Positions 63,472 through 64,000 of a DNA stretch of 64,000 nt are shown here, piece by piece. Origin of the DNA: Saccharopolyspora rosea (lineage in GTDB: Bacteria; Actinomycetota; Actinomycetes; Mycobacteriales; Pseudonocardiaceae); the NCBI RefSeq assembly GCF_025643595.1, contig NZ_CP102826.1:6138001-6202000 (forward strand). The letters are read 5' to 3'. The notes under the pieces are model-generated. The model was not told where the DNA came from and made no database searches. It saw nothing but the letters and a program-made list of their open reading frames with translations. The translations under genes and the position numbers were made by a program. Every line of letters begins with the position of its first letter. The stretch's first letter is position 1.

Positions 63472-64000
63472 TCAGCGCCCCTGGTTCGCGACGGCCGCGG
63501 CGGCGGAGGCGGCGGCCTCCGGGTCGAGGTAGGTGCCGCCCGGCACGGTCGGCCGGAAGTCCTCGTCGAGGTCGTAGCGCAGCGGGATACCGGTGGGGAT
63601 GTTCAGCCCGGCGATGTCGCTGTCGGAGATCCCGTCGAGGTGCTTGACCAGCGCGCGCAGCGAGTTGCCGTGCGCGGCGACCAGCACGGTCCGCCCGGCC
63701 CGCAGGTCGGGCACGATCGCCGACTCCCAGTACGGCAGCAGCCGGGCCACGACGTCCTTCAGGCACTCGGTGCGCGGGACGTCCGCGCCCAGGTCGGCGT
63801 AGCGCGGGTCGGCGTCCTGGCTGTACTCGCTGCCGGTTTCGATCTCCGGCGGCGGGGTGTCGTAGGACCGGCGCCAGAGCATGAACTGCTCCTCGCCGTA
63901 GGCGTCCAGCGTCTGCTTCTTGTTCTTGCCCTGCAGCGCGCCGTAGTGGCGCTCGTTGAGCCGCCAGTCGCGGCGCACCGGGATCCAGTGCCGGTCGGCG
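63472..64000 (-). CDS. gpmA: 2,3-bisphosphoglycerate-dependent phosphoglycerate mutase (GpmA), N-terminus cut by window edge
   Basis: The visible C-terminal 176 residues include [26 protein letters not shown]-type loop [21 protein letters not shown] with the substrate pocket, and [19 protein letters not shown] with the second catalytic His. The first catalytic His (RHG) would lie beyond 64000. It interconverts 3- and 2-phosphoglycerate in glycolysis. The tail after [10 protein letters not shown] is Ala-rich. It is encoded upstream of senX3, as in mycobacteria. Confidence 0.95.
   Translation of the reverse strand, partial: ADRHWIPVRRDWRLNERHYGALQGKNKKQTLDAYGEEQFMLWRRSYDTPPPEIETGSEYSQDADPRYADLGADVPRTECLKDVVARLLPYWESAIVPDLRAGRTVLVAAHGNSLRALVKHLDGISDSDIAGLNIPTGIPLRYDLDEDFRPTVPGGTYLDPEAAASAAAAVANQGR

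Noticed and set aside
1-64000. CRISPR arrays, tRNA or rRNA genes, insertion sequences
   Set aside because: No regularly spaced repeats, no cloverleaf with a GGTTCGAATCC-type arm and no transposase-like protein were seen on either strand. A tRNA or Rfam scan would be needed to exclude small RNAs fully.

Overview
The window is chromosomal DNA from a high-GC actinomycete. The gene order, menaquinone respiration, type VII secretion substrates and BldC/BldN-type regulators fit the Pseudonocardiaceae best (a Saccharopolyspora-like organism); this is inference from gene content, not a database match. Coding density is very high, many genes overlap by ATGA or GTGA, and GTG and TTG starts are common. 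No rRNA, tRNA, CRISPR array, insertion sequence or phage gene was seen. As far as I remember it, the order parallels the M. tuberculosis gpm1/senX3-regX3 to men segment, so most of this is vertically inherited core genome.

Layout, left to right. 1-8822: nuoH to nuoA on the minus strand, the 5' part of a complex I operon that continues past the left edge. 8984-23975: menaquinone block, with menJ-like reductase, menG, an mgtA-type mannosyltransferase, menF, menD, menB, menE and menA. Interspersed are an inositol-phosphatase-family gene, an orphan paaC, a secreted M1 peptidase and small membrane proteins. menC is not present. 24132-26995: five minus-strand genes resembling type VII secretion substrates and associated proteins. 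27021-30755: a Cds1-type PLP enzyme, bldC and a MinD-like ATPase with a proline-rich N-terminus. 30946-35885: cytochrome c biogenesis (ccsB, resB, ccdA, a ResA-like lipoprotein) with a phosphatase-family protein. 35882-46372: haem synthesis (hemL, hemB, hemD, hemC, hemA) and the redox repressor gene rex, interrupted by a run of small membrane-protein genes, four of them paralogous. 46699-55207: glutaredoxin-like protein, BldN-like ECF sigma factor, HAD hydrolase, an unusual Clp ATPase, acyltransferase, epimerase, a 33-residue ribosomal protein, an excisionase-like HTH protein and proC. 55366-58871: acyl-CoA ligase, thioesterase and a TIM-barrel enzyme. 59009-64000: acidic membrane protein, ppx, regX3, senX3 and the C-terminal part of gpmA.

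The theme is respiration: NADH dehydrogenase, its quinone, cytochrome c assembly and haem. Rex-type operators lie in front of rex (46548-46565), the menJ-like gene (10321-10338) and, more weakly, nuoA (8936-8953), so a repressor encoded here may couple NADH/NAD+ balance to quinone maturation and complex I. A PHO-box-like array of 11-bp repeats lies upstream of senX3. At least a dozen starts have a -10-like hexamer 6-8 nt upstream and no Shine-Dalgarno sequence, indicating leaderless transcripts.

The most novel item is a palindromic repeat of about 105-125 bp in three intergenic copies (34521-34647, 37268-37373, 57004-57125). The copies share an 11-mer and nested inverted repeats, and each abuts the 3' end of a gene. 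Other points of interest are the type VII substrate island, the orphan paaC, the paralogous membrane-protein array between hemB and hemL, and a Clp ATPase that appears to lack the ClpP-docking loop.
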